Positions 9,418-20,800 of a stretch of 64,000 nt of DNA are shown in pieces. Position numbers and translations under genes: made by a program. Every line of letters starts with the position of its first letter. Positions within the stretch are counted from its first letter, which is position 1. The notes under the pieces are model-generated. The model searched no databases and was not told where the DNA came from. It saw nothing but the letters and a program-made list of their open reading frames with translations. The DNA is from Verrucomicrobiota bacterium (GTDB taxonomy: Bacteria > Verrucomicrobiota > Verrucomicrobiia > Limisphaerales > UBA1319): assembly GCA_022709905.1 (NCBI GenBank), contig JAKLHY010000025.1:1-64000 (forward strand), read 5' to 3'.

Positions 9418-9686
9418 ATGGCCCCGCGCATCATTGGTGTCATTCCCGCCCGCTACGGCTCAACTCGGCTGCCGAGGCAGGCGCTCAGACTGATTCTTGG
9501 CAAGCCGATGATTCAACGCGTTTTTGAACGCTGCCGGACAACGCACATCCTCAATTCGCTGTGGGTGGCAACAGACGATGAGCGCATCGCTCAGGCGGTT
9601 GCTGCAATGGGCGGTCAAGGATGATGACCTCGCCTCGTCATCCCAGTGGCACAGACCGCCTGGCTGAGGCGGTGACTTTGAACTGA
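9418..9686 (+). pseudogene. kdsB: Truncated CMP-KDO synthetase (kdsB) fragment
   Basis: The first about 65 residues are a clear KdsB N-terminus: IIGVIPARYGSTRLP (nucleotide-binding motif), LGKPMIQRVFERC and LWVATDDERIAQAV. The frame breaks near 9618, and the adjacent frame continues with VMTSPRHPSGTDRLAEAV, the next conserved KdsB block, before stopping at 9686. The remaining two thirds of the enzyme (about 250 residues in full) are absent. KdsB activates KDO for lipopolysaccharide synthesis in the cytoplasm and is normally essential in Gram-negative cells, so an intact copy should exist elsewhere. The residue changes and truncation show a dead duplicate. Confidence 0.8.
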
Positions 9687-9782
9687 CGCAGAATGAGGGC
9701 GTAGATCTCTCCTTTGTTAAGGATTTGTCCTTGAATTAGAGCTGAGTATCATCTTTAATTTCAGCAACCAATCTAAGTCCCC

Positions 9783-12700
9783 ATGTCACGTCGATCGGCT
9801 TTCCTTTGCTGTGCATTCGCAGTGTCGGTGGAGCTCACCGCGCCGGTGCGGGCGGGTGTTTCGGGCGTGGTGGTATTCGTTGGCAACACGAACGTTGACC
9901 TGCAATGGTATCCCCTGAATCCAGCGATATGTGACGGTTACATTATCCAGCGGAATTCCCGGGTGACCGTGATTCCCGATCCCGGCATCCGTTTTTATCG
10001 CGACGCAACAGTTAAAGGCCAGATCTACACTTATCGCTGGTCCTATTTCAAAGGCACCAATGAGTATACCTTTGCACCGGTGCAGGTGACCGCAGGCGAG
10101 GTCGAAGGCAGGATTTACCAGGACTTGGTCTGGCCGTCTGATCGTTACGTCATTCACGGTGCGGTCGATGTGGACGCCGGCCGCACGTTGACCGTTCTTC
10201 CGGGTGCCGAATTGGTCCACCCCACAGACAAGACGGATGGCCGGTTGGGTGAACGGAGCCATGGGACGATCCAAATCGAAGGGGCGACGGTAAGAATTCC
10301 GGTGTATTTCTTGACGACGGACTGCTCCGTGGTGAATAGCACGTTCGCCGGGATATCGCCGACGAACCGCACCGCCCGGTTGGTGCTCAACGCCGATCAG
10401 ACGGTCACTGGGTGTGTCTTCAGCAACAGCGTGATCGAGGCAGAAGGAGAGGTGCCGGAGCCCGAGCCGGGTCCCCGGACGGCGTGGGTGCGCTTGGAGG
10501 ACAATACGCTCACGAACGTTGGAGTGCTGTGCCAGGGCAAGTCATGGGTGACCATGACGGGACACCGGCAGGCCGAGCGGGTGGAAATCATCGCCGCGCA
10601 GGAAGCGCGGTTAAGCCTGGTTGACAACTGGATACAAAAGGCCTCCATCGGGATCCGGGTTCTGGCCAGCGCGACGATTGTCAGCAACATCCTGGCCGAC
10701 GGCTCGCTTTATACCTGGGCTCGCGCCCCTTTGGTGGTGCAGGGAAATGTCTTCGAAACCACGAATCGAATGAGTGGCATTGCGATCACCCTGGCTCTAT
10801 GGGACATGTATTCCGAAGGTTCGGACTTTTCTGCGCAGATCCAGAACAATGTGATTTCCGGGGCCGCTCCCGGCCAGGGCTATGGTTACGGAATTGCCTT
10901 TCGCTCGACGGGGGTGATGATTCCCGGCCAGACCGAAATTGGCGGCAACACCGTCAAGGATTGCGACGTGGCGATCCTTGTGGAAGGCGATAGTCCGGTG
11001 GTGGTCAGCAACAACTGCCTGATCGATTGCTGGGAGTACGGCGCGGGACTGACTGTGCGCGAACGTACGTGGCCGTTGAATGCCGCAATGAACTGGTGGG
11101 GCGATCCCTCTGGCCCTCGGCTAGACGCAAACCCGGGCGGAACGGGAACGCCGATCAAAGGTAACAGCACTGCGGTGGTTTCGTTCATCCCCTGCAGACA
11201 GGAGCCCGCTGGATGTTTGCTGGGCTCCGCATTGGACCTGGTTATTAAGGAGATCACTTTCTGCCAAGTGGTCGAAAACGTCGCGATGTTGGTCGAAGCG
11301 AAACCGTTCGCGGTAAAGGTGGTCGTGGGCAGTTCGGCGACCACCGACGAGCCGATCCCTCTTCAATTCAAATGCAATAACGCTGTGCTGGACGAATTTT
11401 ATGAGCGCAGCGAAGCCAATATCGACGATAACCTCAAGTTCCTTGCCCCCTCGCGGACGTTGTCATTTTCCGACCAGCTCGAGACCGTCGTCTACTTTTT
11501 TCCGCCGGCGCTTCCCTATGTCGATCCTACACCGGCGGCGCAGGGACAGGTCACCGTAAGCGCGACCGTTGATCCCGAGAATCTGCTGCACGAAAAGAGC
11601 GAGATGAATAACCAGAGGTCCAAATCCGTTCCGGTCGTCGCGCCAGTCTGGCATAAGGTTCCGGAGGACCCGTATCCGGAAGCGTTATTTGTTTCGCATC
11701 TGCTCGAACCGGAAGTCTTCGACGAGATAGCAGATAATGCCTTGCTCAGATCCTGGCTCACGCGGTACCGTTTCGCGTGCCGACAGGCGCCGGATTTCCT
11801 TCCCGTATCCTTTTTAAACTACGACTCGAACCTGATCACCTACGGCCGGCGGATGCCCAAGTCCGGCGTAACCCAATATGCCATTTTAAGAGCGGCAAAT
11901 CCCTTCATAAAAATACTTATCCAACCCCGCATCGTTATTGACGAGGCGGGAGCGTACCCACTACTCCTGTGCCTACCCTTCACCCCTCAACACCGCTATT
12001 TAATGTTGCCGGCCGATCCAGCCGCACCTCTAAGCTATTATCGCGGGGTGGTGGCCACTGCCTATGCTTATGAGGCCGGTTTTTCTCCGGGATCACTGCG
12101 TATCAACGATGGCATCGATGTCCGAAACAACCGCCTGATGGATGATCGACTGGCCATCAACCGACCGGTCAATGGCGTACGATCGCTCATGGGTGTGATG
12201 CAGTTGGGAACCGAGTTGTGGCTCGATCAAGTGAATTATGAGTTCGTTCTGAAGGAGACCACGCGGCCGAGGCCGCCGGTGGCTCCCATAAAGGCCGCCA
12301 GCCAGGAGGGCGTCGCTATCGTCTCCGGAACCGTCTTTCGAAATGGATCCGGCCAGCTCAACCCTGTCCTTCGCATGAGCACGGGAAGCCCGGATGTCAC
12401 CGAATCAGGCCCTTACCAAGTCAGCCTGTTCGACACCCAGAACCAATCCGTCGCCAGCGTGAATTTCACTGTCAATTTCGTTACGACGGGACCCGAGGGC
12501 TTGATGGAAGCCGCCGAGGCCAGCTTTGCCGTGACTCTGCCGTGGACGTCTCTAGCCCGGTCAGTGGTTTTGAGCCGAGACGGAGTTGAGCTAGCATCCC
12601 TTCGGGCTTCAGCCCGTGAACCGATGGTCGGGCTCTTATCGCCGGTGGGCGGTGAAGAGTGGAACGGGATCCAGACCGTCAGGTGGCAGGCTGAGGATAG

Positions 12701-13895
12701 CGACGGAGATTCTTTGTCGTTCACCATTCTCTACAGCCCTGACTTGGGGCACCAGTGGGATTTGCTGGCAATGAATTTGTCCGGCCGCGAATGGCAATGG
12801 GATACTTCCGAAAGCGGAGGAGCGAAGAAGGCCGGCCTGATTAGAATCATCGCCACAGACGGTTTCAACGCTGGCGAGGCCTTTTCCCCGGCCCCTTTTT
12901 CAGTGTCATTCAAACCGCCGCGGGTCTGGATCGATCTGCCCCTGCCAGACGCCTGCTACCCGGCTGGCGAGGACATCGTGTTCCGTGGATGGGCCTTTGA
13001 TCCGAAGCTCGGTGATCTTTCGGATACGGCCTATTCCTGGTCCGTCGATCCGGGAGGTGTTATCGGCCAAGGATGTCTGATCCGCACCCACTTGGCGGCC
13101 GGTGATTATCGAGTGAGCTTGAGCGTGCTCTCGACCAATGGCTTCACCGTCACCAACCAGGTCAACATCCACGTCGGAACCATGATCCTGCCGGACCTGA
13201 ATCTTGAACCCGCTTCGCTGAAGGCACCAGTCGCCCCCGAGACCGGGGGGACCTACTCGTTGTCCGCATTCGTCGGCAACCGCGGCTCCTCCGCTGACGC
13301 GGCGGTGAATTTCTATGATGGCACCAGCCTGCTTGGTGTCGTTACTAACCGGGTAGCGGCTCAAGATTGGACGCCCGTCACTTTGGCCTGGACACCCAGT
13401 GACACCGGCAGGCATCTCATCCAGGTCAGCGTCGCAGATTTGAGCGGGCGAGAACAGGCGACCAACGACAACGAGGTTCAACTCCAGGTCACCGTTACGA
13501 GTGGCGACCAGGACCAGGATGGCCTGCCGGACTGGTGGGAAACCCGCTTTTTTGGCCAACCGACTGCCGCCGTGCCTGCGAACGATTCGGATGGAGATGG
13601 ACAAAGCAACCTGAATGAATACCGGGCACGGACCATACCCACTGAACCGTTCTCGTGCTTCCGCATCGAATCTGTCGAATGGAATACCGGGCGCGGGCTG
13701 GTCCTCCGATGGAGCAGCGTGCCTGGTTTGGTTTATGCCGTCGAGCACACGACAGACTTCACCCAACCCTTTGCGATGCTGACCAACGGCTTGGCGGCTT
13801 CTGGGACTCAGATGACTTGCGCACTGATACCACCGCCGAGCGACTGCCAGCTTTACCGCCTCCGCTTGGATACCGTCGTCCCTCCCCTGCCCTGA
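9783..13895 (+). CDS. Large secreted parallel beta-helix / CARDB-like protein
   Basis: A 1370-residue exported protein with a signal peptide ending near APVRA (residue 24). Residues about 25-95 are FN3-like. Residues about 110-440 have the repetitive N/S/G-rich pattern of a right-handed parallel beta-helix (NNVISGA, GGNTVKDCDVAILV, VVSNNCLID), ending in AMNWWGDPSGP, a common cap of such helices. CARDB-like beta domains are suggested near 485-600 and 1137-1230. Calcium-binding thrombospondin-3-type motifs follow (DQDQDGLPDWWE near 1242 and DSDGDGQSNLNEYR near 1266), then the C-terminal module (LVLRWSSVPGLVYAVEHT). Beta-helix proteins may be lyases or adhesins; no catalytic residues can be assigned. 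A surface role in polysaccharide or particle binding is an inference. Confidence 0.72.
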   Translation: MSRRSAFLCCAFAVSVELTAPVRAGVSGVVVFVGNTNVDLQWYPLNPAICDGYIIQRNSRVTVIPDPGIRFYRDATVKGQIYTYRWSYFKGTNEYTFAPVQVTAGEVEGRIYQDLVWPSDRYVIHGAVDVDAGRTLTVLPGAELVHPTDKTDGRLGERSHGTIQIEGATVRIPVYFLTTDCSVVNSTFAGISPTNRTARLVLNADQTVTGCVFSNSVIEAEGEVPEPEPGPRTAWVRLEDNTLTNVGVLCQGKSWVTMTGHRQAERVEIIAAQEARLSLVDNWIQKASIGIRVLASATIVSNILADGSLYTWARAPLVVQGNVFETTNRMSGIAITLALWDMYSEGSDFSAQIQNNVISGAAPGQGYGYGIAFRSTGVMIPGQTEIGGNTVKDCDVAILVEGDSPVVVSNNCLIDCWEYGAGLTVRERTWPLNAAMNWWGDPSGPRLDANPGGTGTPIKGNSTAVVSFIPCRQEPAGCLLGSALDLVIKEITFCQVVENVAMLVEAKPFAVKVVVGSSATTDEPIPLQFKCNNAVLDEFYERSEANIDDNLKFLAPSRTLSFSDQLETVVYFFPPALPYVDPTPAAQGQVTVSATVDPENLLHEKSEMNNQRSKSVPVVAPVWHKVPEDPYPEALFVSHLLEPEVFDEIADNALLRSWLTRYRFACRQAPDFLPVSFLNYDSNLITYGRRMPKSGVTQYAILRAANPFIKILIQPRIVIDEAGAYPLLLCLPFTPQHRYLMLPADPAAPLSYYRGVVATAYAYEAGFSPGSLRINDGIDVRNNRLMDDRLAINRPVNGVRSLMGVMQLGTELWLDQVNYEFVLKETTRPRPPVAPIKAASQEGVAIVSGTVFRNGSGQLNPVLRMSTGSPDVTESGPYQVSLFDTQNQSVASVNFTVNFVTTGPEGLMEAAEASFAVTLPWTSLARSVVLSRDGVELASLRASAREPMVGLLSPVGGEEWNGIQTVRWQAEDSDGDSLSFTILYSPDLGHQWDLLAMNLSGREWQWDTSESGGAKKAGLIRIIATDGFNAGEAFSPAPFSVSFKPPRVWIDLPLPDACYPAGEDIVFRGWAFDPKLGDLSDTAYSWSVDPGGVIGQGCLIRTHLAAGDYRVSLSVLSTNGFTVTNQVNIHVGTMILPDLNLEPASLKAPVAPETGGTYSLSAFVGNRGSSADAAVNFYDGTSLLGVVTNRVAAQDWTPVTLAWTPSDTGRHLIQVSVADLSGREQATNDNEVQLQVTVTSGDQDQDGLPDWWETRFFGQPTAAVPANDSDGDGQSNLNEYRARTIPTEPFSCFRIESVEWNTGRGLVLRWSSVPGLVYAVEHTTDFTQPFAMLTNGLAASGTQMTCALIPPPSDCQLYRLRLDTVVPPLP

Positions 13896-13994
13896 CCTGG
13901 TCGAAACGATACCGATACCGACCCCGACGCCGATGAAACTATGAAAACGGAAAACAGCCCGCCAAAACAAAATCAGGCGATCGTGATTGATCCC

Positions 13995-14588
13995 TTACAA
14001 CCACTTCAGCAGGTCAGTCAGAGGTTTACGACGTGAGGCGGGAGGCGGTCCAACCACTGAGTCATCGGGATAACCCACCGTAATAATAACTGCAGGTTTA
14101 ATGGATCTCGGCCAGTTGACAATCCTGCCCACCGTCTTTGGTCTGATCCAACCGATCCAACAGGTGCCCAGGCCGAGTTCGGTGGCTGCCAACACAAGAT
14201 GTTCCCCGGCGATGCCAATGTCCACCCAGGGGTAATCCACCCCGGAGACCGATGCCGCCAACCGATGCGTTACCAAGGATCGTTCCATGCCGATCACGAC
14301 GTGGACCGGGGCATCGATCGCCCAATTCATCGTGATGCCGGGCAGGAAGCCTTCTCCCACGATGCGCCGTCTCAATTCCGGATCCCGAACGATGGCAAAC
14401 CGCCATGGTTGTTGGTTGCAGGCGGATGGAGCAAGCCGAGCGGCCTCAAGAATTTGCATCACCTGCTCTTGCGGCACTGGCCTCGTTTGATAGGCGCGAC
14501 AACTCACCCGCCGGGCAATCGTGCCCAGGACAGTCAATCCGGCACACCGGATTACTGCACCACCAATATTGTCTGGATCAGAGCGCAT
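13995..14588 (-). CDS. Nitroreductase-family FMN oxidoreductase
   Basis: A 197-residue protein with the nitroreductase-fold pattern. RRVSCRAYQTRPVPQEQV is the R-x-S-x-R-x-Y/F FMN-phosphate motif at the N-terminus. It is followed by LEAARLAPSACNQQPWRF (FMN-binding S-x-x-N-x-Q-P-W), and DIGIAGEHLVLAATELGLGTCWIG at the dimer core. Such enzymes use NAD(P)H to reduce nitro compounds, quinones or flavins in the cytoplasm; the physiological substrate is unknown. It is full length. It is convergent with the beta-helix gene, and the next gene on its strand, the LTD/CotH giant, ends 215 bp away, so no functional partner is evident. Confidence 0.85.
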   Translation of the reverse strand: MRSDPDNIGGAVIRCAGLTVLGTIARRVSCRAYQTRPVPQEQVMQILEAARLAPSACNQQPWRFAIVRDPELRRRIVGEGFLPGITMNWAIDAPVHVVIGMERSLVTHRLAASVSGVDYPWVDIGIAGEHLVLAATELGLGTCWIGWIRPKTVGRIVNWPRSIKPAVIITVGYPDDSVVGPPPASRRKPLTDLLKWL

Positions 14589-14803
14589 GATGCAGGCTTG
14601 ATTTGTGGATTCCAGCGTTCACAAACCCAGAATAACCACAGGAGGGTCCGAGATGCAGGTTTAAAATCCGGCGGGATATCCAAACGGACATCACAGGTGC
14701 CACCAATGGAACCGCCCTGACGTTCACGCTTTACCTGCCGAACGGGGCGCAAAAATCCAGAATAAGGCCTCGACTCCTAGGGTTGATTTGAGACGCGGCT
14801 TCG

Positions 14804-17800
14804 TTAGGGAACTACCACGCGATAGTACCGCATGGACACGCCTAAGGGTTCCGTGTAACGCATGCCTTCGCCGCGCGCTACGGATTCCGCCAATGTCATC
14901 CACGGTTGGCCCGACAAGGCGAACGCGCCTTCCACACGGTACCGGACGCCCGGGACGCTGGCCCATTCGAAGCTGATGCCCTCGACCGGATCCAGCCGGG
15001 GGTTCACAATCTCAGGCGCAGGGACAGGGGAATTTCGTCTGCCGGGTGTGGGGCGATCAAGCACCCCTCGCATCCGGTCCTGCCCGTCCGGCAGCGAACC
15101 GTAGGAGGTGTCCGCGGGCAGTTTGGGCAGTCGCAGGTAATCGACCACCGCGGGTTCGCCCGCCTGTGTCCGGACCAGCGCGATCACTCCTCCATTTTCG
15201 AGCCGGAAGTTGGTGTGGACATCGGCTCCGGTTGTTTCAGCAAGCTCGCCATCGGCCCGGAGAAGACAGAACTTCGCGCTTTCAATCGAGAACCCGGCGG
15301 GAAACGCCCACTGGGTCAGGTTGGTGAACGAATCAGCAAGATACCAACCTTCGAGGGAGGCAGAGAGAGATCCAGCGTTGACCAGTTCGATCCACGGTTC
15401 GTGTTCGCCGGCGTTATCGAGCACCCCAGTGGCATTCACGGCCAGTGCTTCATTGATGAAAAGGGACGGGAAAGGTGGCAAGACCTTGGCGAGCGAGTTG
15501 GTGCGGCCCGGAGTGGCGGGTGCGCCTATGCTCTCGACAGCGAGGTCCATCCCCCACACGACGTCGGAACTACCGGAGTTGTTCTGGTGAACCTCGACCG
15601 CTACAAGGTTGGTGCCGTACCGCAGAGCGTCCCGCCCGACCACCATCGAGCCTTCCAGGGTTGCGTCGCCGACCAACCGTTCGGCCGGGGTGTTGAAGGT
15701 GACCTCGCTGGTGTCGTCGAAGCCGACGCGCAGCCATTCGCTGCCGTTGAGGAAGATGATGGCGGAATCATCCAGGACAGTATTGATCTTGAGGCGCAAG
15801 CCCGTGGTCGGGCCGTCGTAGAAGAATGTGGTGCGGAAATAAAACGTCATGGGACCGATGGTGAGTGGCGTGTTCTTGGGCGCCGGCAAGGCTGCGCCTT
15901 CGACGTAGAACAAGGCGCGTCCGGAGGGCCACGCCCCGTCGTTATAACCGGGTTCGCGCCAGGCCGCGCCGAGGTCTGTTCCTGACTGGTCGTAGCGCCA
16001 CAGGTTCGTTATCCCCAGAAGCTGACCAGACTGGGCGCGAGGCCCGAGGGAGGCCGCGGCACTCCAGTTGCCGACGCGGGCGTTGTCCTGCCGGGCGTCG
16101 ATCAACTGCAACGAGCCGCCCTGACCATCCGCCGCCTCGGGCCAGGGCGCATCGGCGGCGAAACACACCTCGTCGAGGACTTCGGTTTGGCCATTCGGCG
16201 TCGTGCGCGTCAAACGGATCGTATCGCCGGTCGTGGTCAGATGACCGGTCCACTGTCCGGCGACGGGCAACCCGGCGCCGTAAGCGGCCTCGAAGGCAGC
16301 GCGGTTGGCGATCACCAACGAGAAACCACCCGGCACGAGCGTTGTACCGGCGGGGAAAGTGAACGCGAGGTTGTCGGCGGTGAGTTGCACACCCGAGAGG
16401 TCCTCGGCGCTCCTGGCTGAGTTGTTCACCAACTCGATGAACTCCGTATCGTTTGTTTGCGGGTGATACATGATCTCGTTGATCACGAGATGCGGTTGAG
16501 GCTTGATGACGACGCGGAACGTTCCGGTATCCGTGTATTGCGGCGAGCCAAGGTCGGAGACGCGCACGACAATATCGACGCTCGTGCCGCCCCTGGATTC
16601 GTCGGGTATCCAGGCAAAGGCGCCATCGGCTGTCACGCTCGCACCTTCGGGCGCGCCGGGGGCCAGAGTGAACACTAGCGGATTAGGGGGGAAGTCAGGG
16701 TCATGGGCGGTGAACTGAAGTGCGAGGGGCATGCCTTCCTCCACTACTTGGTCGGCGATCGGATTAAGCCGGGGTGGTTCGTTCACCTCGGTGACTTGCA
16801 CGGTCACCCGGACCGTTCCGACGCGGACGGGTGTTCCGTTGTCCTCAGCCTGGATGACGAAGTTCACGCGAGCCGGTCCGTCGGCTTCGCCGGGCGTCCA
16901 ACGGAACTCGCCCGTGTGTTCGTCGAGCGTGGCGGTTACAGGAGCGCCGGTCCCGAGGCGGTAGCGCACCGTTGTACCGCTGTCGGGATCGGCGGCTTGG
17001 ACTGTGAAGGTGAGCAAGCTACCCTCGGCGACGCTCTGTTCGGGCACCGGCGCGAGAAGAAGAGGACGGTTGGCGCCGTCCGGGTTGTTCGGCCCGCGCG
17101 GCGTGGCTTGGACCATCTCATACAGAGGCGACTCGGCGCCGTCCGGGAAATGGCCCAAGCTGATGTCGCTGGTCTGGGGGCCAAAAGAGAAACCGTCGAC
17201 CAACGAGCCGTCCGGAGCAAAAAGGCCGAGTTGCTCGCCGTCGTGGGCCAGTTTGAAGTTGACGTGCAAATCCTGCCCCGGAGCATTCTGATCCTCCTCC
17301 TCGTCAGCCCAGATCAACAGGAAACCGCTCGCCGGAATGATCGTTCCCGGTGGGATCGAGTACTTTGTTGGATTGTCGAGGTCATCGGTCAGGGTGTAGT
17401 TGGCGAGGGCCACGGCGATCGGTCCAGCGTTGTAGAGCTCAAACCAGTCATCGAAATCGCCGTCGGCAGGATCGGCTGCGGTGAGCGTGTTGTCGGCCAT
17501 GCACTCGTTGATCCTGACGAGAATCGGCGGCCAGGCGGCTTGGTTCGGCTGGGCGGGCGTCGGTGAGTGAAACACCTGACGGGAATGGGGATCGCCTTCG
17601 GGATAGGAGCCAAAGGAGGAGTCGACCGCGACATCGGCATAGGTAACCGCATCCAGCACGAGGGTTCGGTCCAGATGCTGCCGGGCCAGCACGACGGTGC
17701 CATTGGCGCGGTCCAGCTGAAAGGTGGCGTGCAGGTCGGCGCCTGCGGTCTGTGCCGGTTGCGCATCCGCCCAGACGAGCAGCCGCTGACCGGCGTCGAT

Positions 17801-20800
17801 TGTCCATCCGTTAGGGAACGCCCAGCGCTGCAGGTCCAAGGGATCGTTACTGAGATAGCAGCCGGCGAGACTGACCGCATTTGTTCCGGCATTGAACAAC
17901 TCGATCCAGGGATCGAATTCACCCGCATTGTCTGCTCGCACGCTAGCGTTCGCGGGCATGACCTCATTTATCCACAAGCACGGGAATGCCGGCAGCGGCG
18001 CGGCGACGTTGTTCGCTTGACCGGGCGTTGCCCGAGGCAGTGCGCTGGCCGGATCGACGGCGCTCCAGTTGCCGATGCGGTCGTTGTCGCGTGTCGAATC
18101 GATTAACTGCAGCGACGCGCCGCCACCATCGGCGGCAGCCGGCCAGGGCGGATCGTCGCTGTAGGTCACCTGATCCAAAACCATCCGGTTTGTGCCCTGG
18201 ATGACCTGCAGACTCAGCTGCTCTCCGCCATTGTCCAACGCACCGCCGAACTCGCCCGCCACCACCTCGGCGTTGCCGTAGCTCGATTGATACCCCGGCA
18301 AGCTGCCCGCCACCACCGCGTAACCGCCCGGCTCGATGAATCGCCCGTGGCCAAGGGTCGCATCGATGCCGCCGACATGCAGGCCACCCAACGGGAGGGT
18401 TTCGGTGGAGGAAAGATTGTGGATTTCAACGAAACTCGAAGCCGGCGCCGCCGGGTGGTACATGATCTCGCTTATGACGAGCTTGCCTTCGAGCGATACG
18501 CCCGGGCCGGTATAGGTGATCGTCCGCGTGTCGCTCCCGAGGACGGCGCCCTGCTGGTTGAGGGCGCGGAAGGCAAGGACATTGGCGCCGCCGGCGAGCG
18601 CGACACGGATTTGCCAGGTCGTTTCCCCTACCCATTGGATGGCATGCGCCTGGCCGTTGATTTCGATGGCGATCACCGCGATCGGCGCCTCGCCCCTGAT
18701 AATGATCGGAGTCCTATTCGTAAGGGTATCCGGAGTGGTCACCTTGAAGGCGAGGTTTGTCACGGGCGCCAACTCTCGCAGGTGATCGGCCCTTCGCGCC
18801 GCGATCCAGTTCCTCATGGCGGTCGGTGCGACAGCGGTGATTCCGTTGTTGCGGAAGGCTTCGTGCCATTCGAAGAGCCGAGTATCGCTGGCGGACGGGC
18901 TCATGGGGCCCAGCGCCATGTCGTGGGCGAGGCGCCAGTATACGCGTCGAAACTCGGGTTTGGCGAACATGACGCCCGGCAGGTAGCCCGCGTCGGGGAA
19001 AAGGCTGTAGGTTGTTCCGAAGGCGCCATCCATATCGTTCGCGTGCAACCTGGATCGCCCGTAAGGAGGGATATACGTATAAAGATTGTGCGGGTAACCG
19101 GCTGAATTGTAGTGGTCCCCGTTGCCGCACATGCGGTTAACCACCCAGTAACCAGCCCAACTCCGGATATCGGCCAACGCGGACACGCGCGCGACATAAC
19201 GGTCGTCGGTCGGCGCGCCCAACGCATCCACAACACGATACAGGGGGGAAAAATCGTCGTCCGGCACGGCAGTAGCCTTCTTGCGCATGCAGTATCGGTA
19301 CTTCGCCTGTTTTTTGGCGCCTCCGGTCGTCGTGTACCTGCGGAACGGTTCGTGGGGGTAGAGCTGTTCGTATACATGCGGATCGTCGTCGCCATACCAA
19401 CTGGCGCAAAGCGTGCGGGAAGGAGACAGGGAGTCATAGCGAAACAGGGCAGACCCATTCACGCTGACGTGCACATAGCGCATGGCAATCGACGCGAGAT
19501 CGACTTGACGCGCCATCCAATAAGCATGTTTCTCCTGTTGTTTGGTGCCGTTGTCGCCGTTGAGGCTGATGAAATCGATCGCCACTTCCGTGTCGCCAAG
19601 GACTCGTTCGGTTTTGGGAAATTCGACCAGGTAGGCGGCATTTCGATAGTCGTCGAAGGACCGCCAGTTGCCGCGGTAGCGGACGCTGGCGTTGTATACG
19701 GTGCGATAATCGTCATAAGTGAAGGTCGTGTCCACGGGCTCGTTGCTGCGGGTTTCCCGGGCTCTCCACCGCGCGACGTTGGTGGACGAGACCCAGAACC
19801 TGTAGGAACCGAACGCCCCGGCCGGGAGCGTGTCACCGAACCGCACCAGGCATTCCAGCGGTGGCGCGCCGGTGAGCGGTGGGCCTGGGAACCGGCTGGT
19901 GACGGACGGGGCGGCGGCGTCGGTGGCCTCCACGGCAAAAGCTACGATCTGCCCCGCCGCCTGCCCGGGGAGAGTCGCGCGGAACACGCCGTCGCCGTCG
20001 GGATCCGTCATCGGCGTCGTTGTCACTGGGCGGGCGGCGGTGTCGTTGCGCCACTTGAGGGCGACGGATGCCACGCCGTCCGGATCATGAATCCGGGCGG
20101 AGAGAAGTATCGCTTGATTGGCAGCCGGCAGGACCGGGGAGTGCTGCACGTCGGAAATGGCGGGGCCGGCGTTGACAACACGACGGCTGTTGGGCTCACC
20201 GGGAGTGCCGAGGTTGTGGGGCAGGTCGAGGGCGCCCACGGCCTCCAGTGCGTGCCCCTTGACGCCGATCACGATGTAGGGCCAGCCCGCGATCCAACGG
20301 CCTTTGGCCCGGATCGTGAACGTTTCGCCGGCGAGGGGCGGCGTGACCGCCGTTGAGAGCCGGTCGTAAGTGATGCGATAGACCGAGATGGTGTAGCGGC
20401 CTTGGCTGGTTGCGCGCACGCGCAGGCTCCGACTGCTGGCATAGCCCTCGTTGGTTTCGACGCTGGACCGTTCGTGCGAGCCGAGCCGTTCCCACCCGGA
20501 AAGGCCGCTTTCGAAGTCGAAGTTCTTCACGCGGTTGACGGTCTCGCCGGCTTTCTTCAGCTCGATTTTGTCCAGGAGGCACTCACCGGACTGCTGGCAG
20601 AAGACCTGGAGTTCCTCCACGGTCCCGGCCTGGTTGTCGATCACCCCGGTGTGCTCGATGTCCGTCCAAGGGGCTTTAGCCGTCTCATCGCTTCCCTGCC
20701 AGTTCGAGCCCAGAACATTGTCGGCGTGCGCATCGGTCAGTTCCAGACTGCTCCCGCCTCCGTCCGTCCAGCGCCCCCAGCCGTCGCTGTAGGTGACCTC

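Noticed and set aside
13896..13994. Short CGATACC-like repeats between convergent genes as a repeat element
   Set aside because: Only a few imperfect hexamer-like copies; no clear unit or palindrome.
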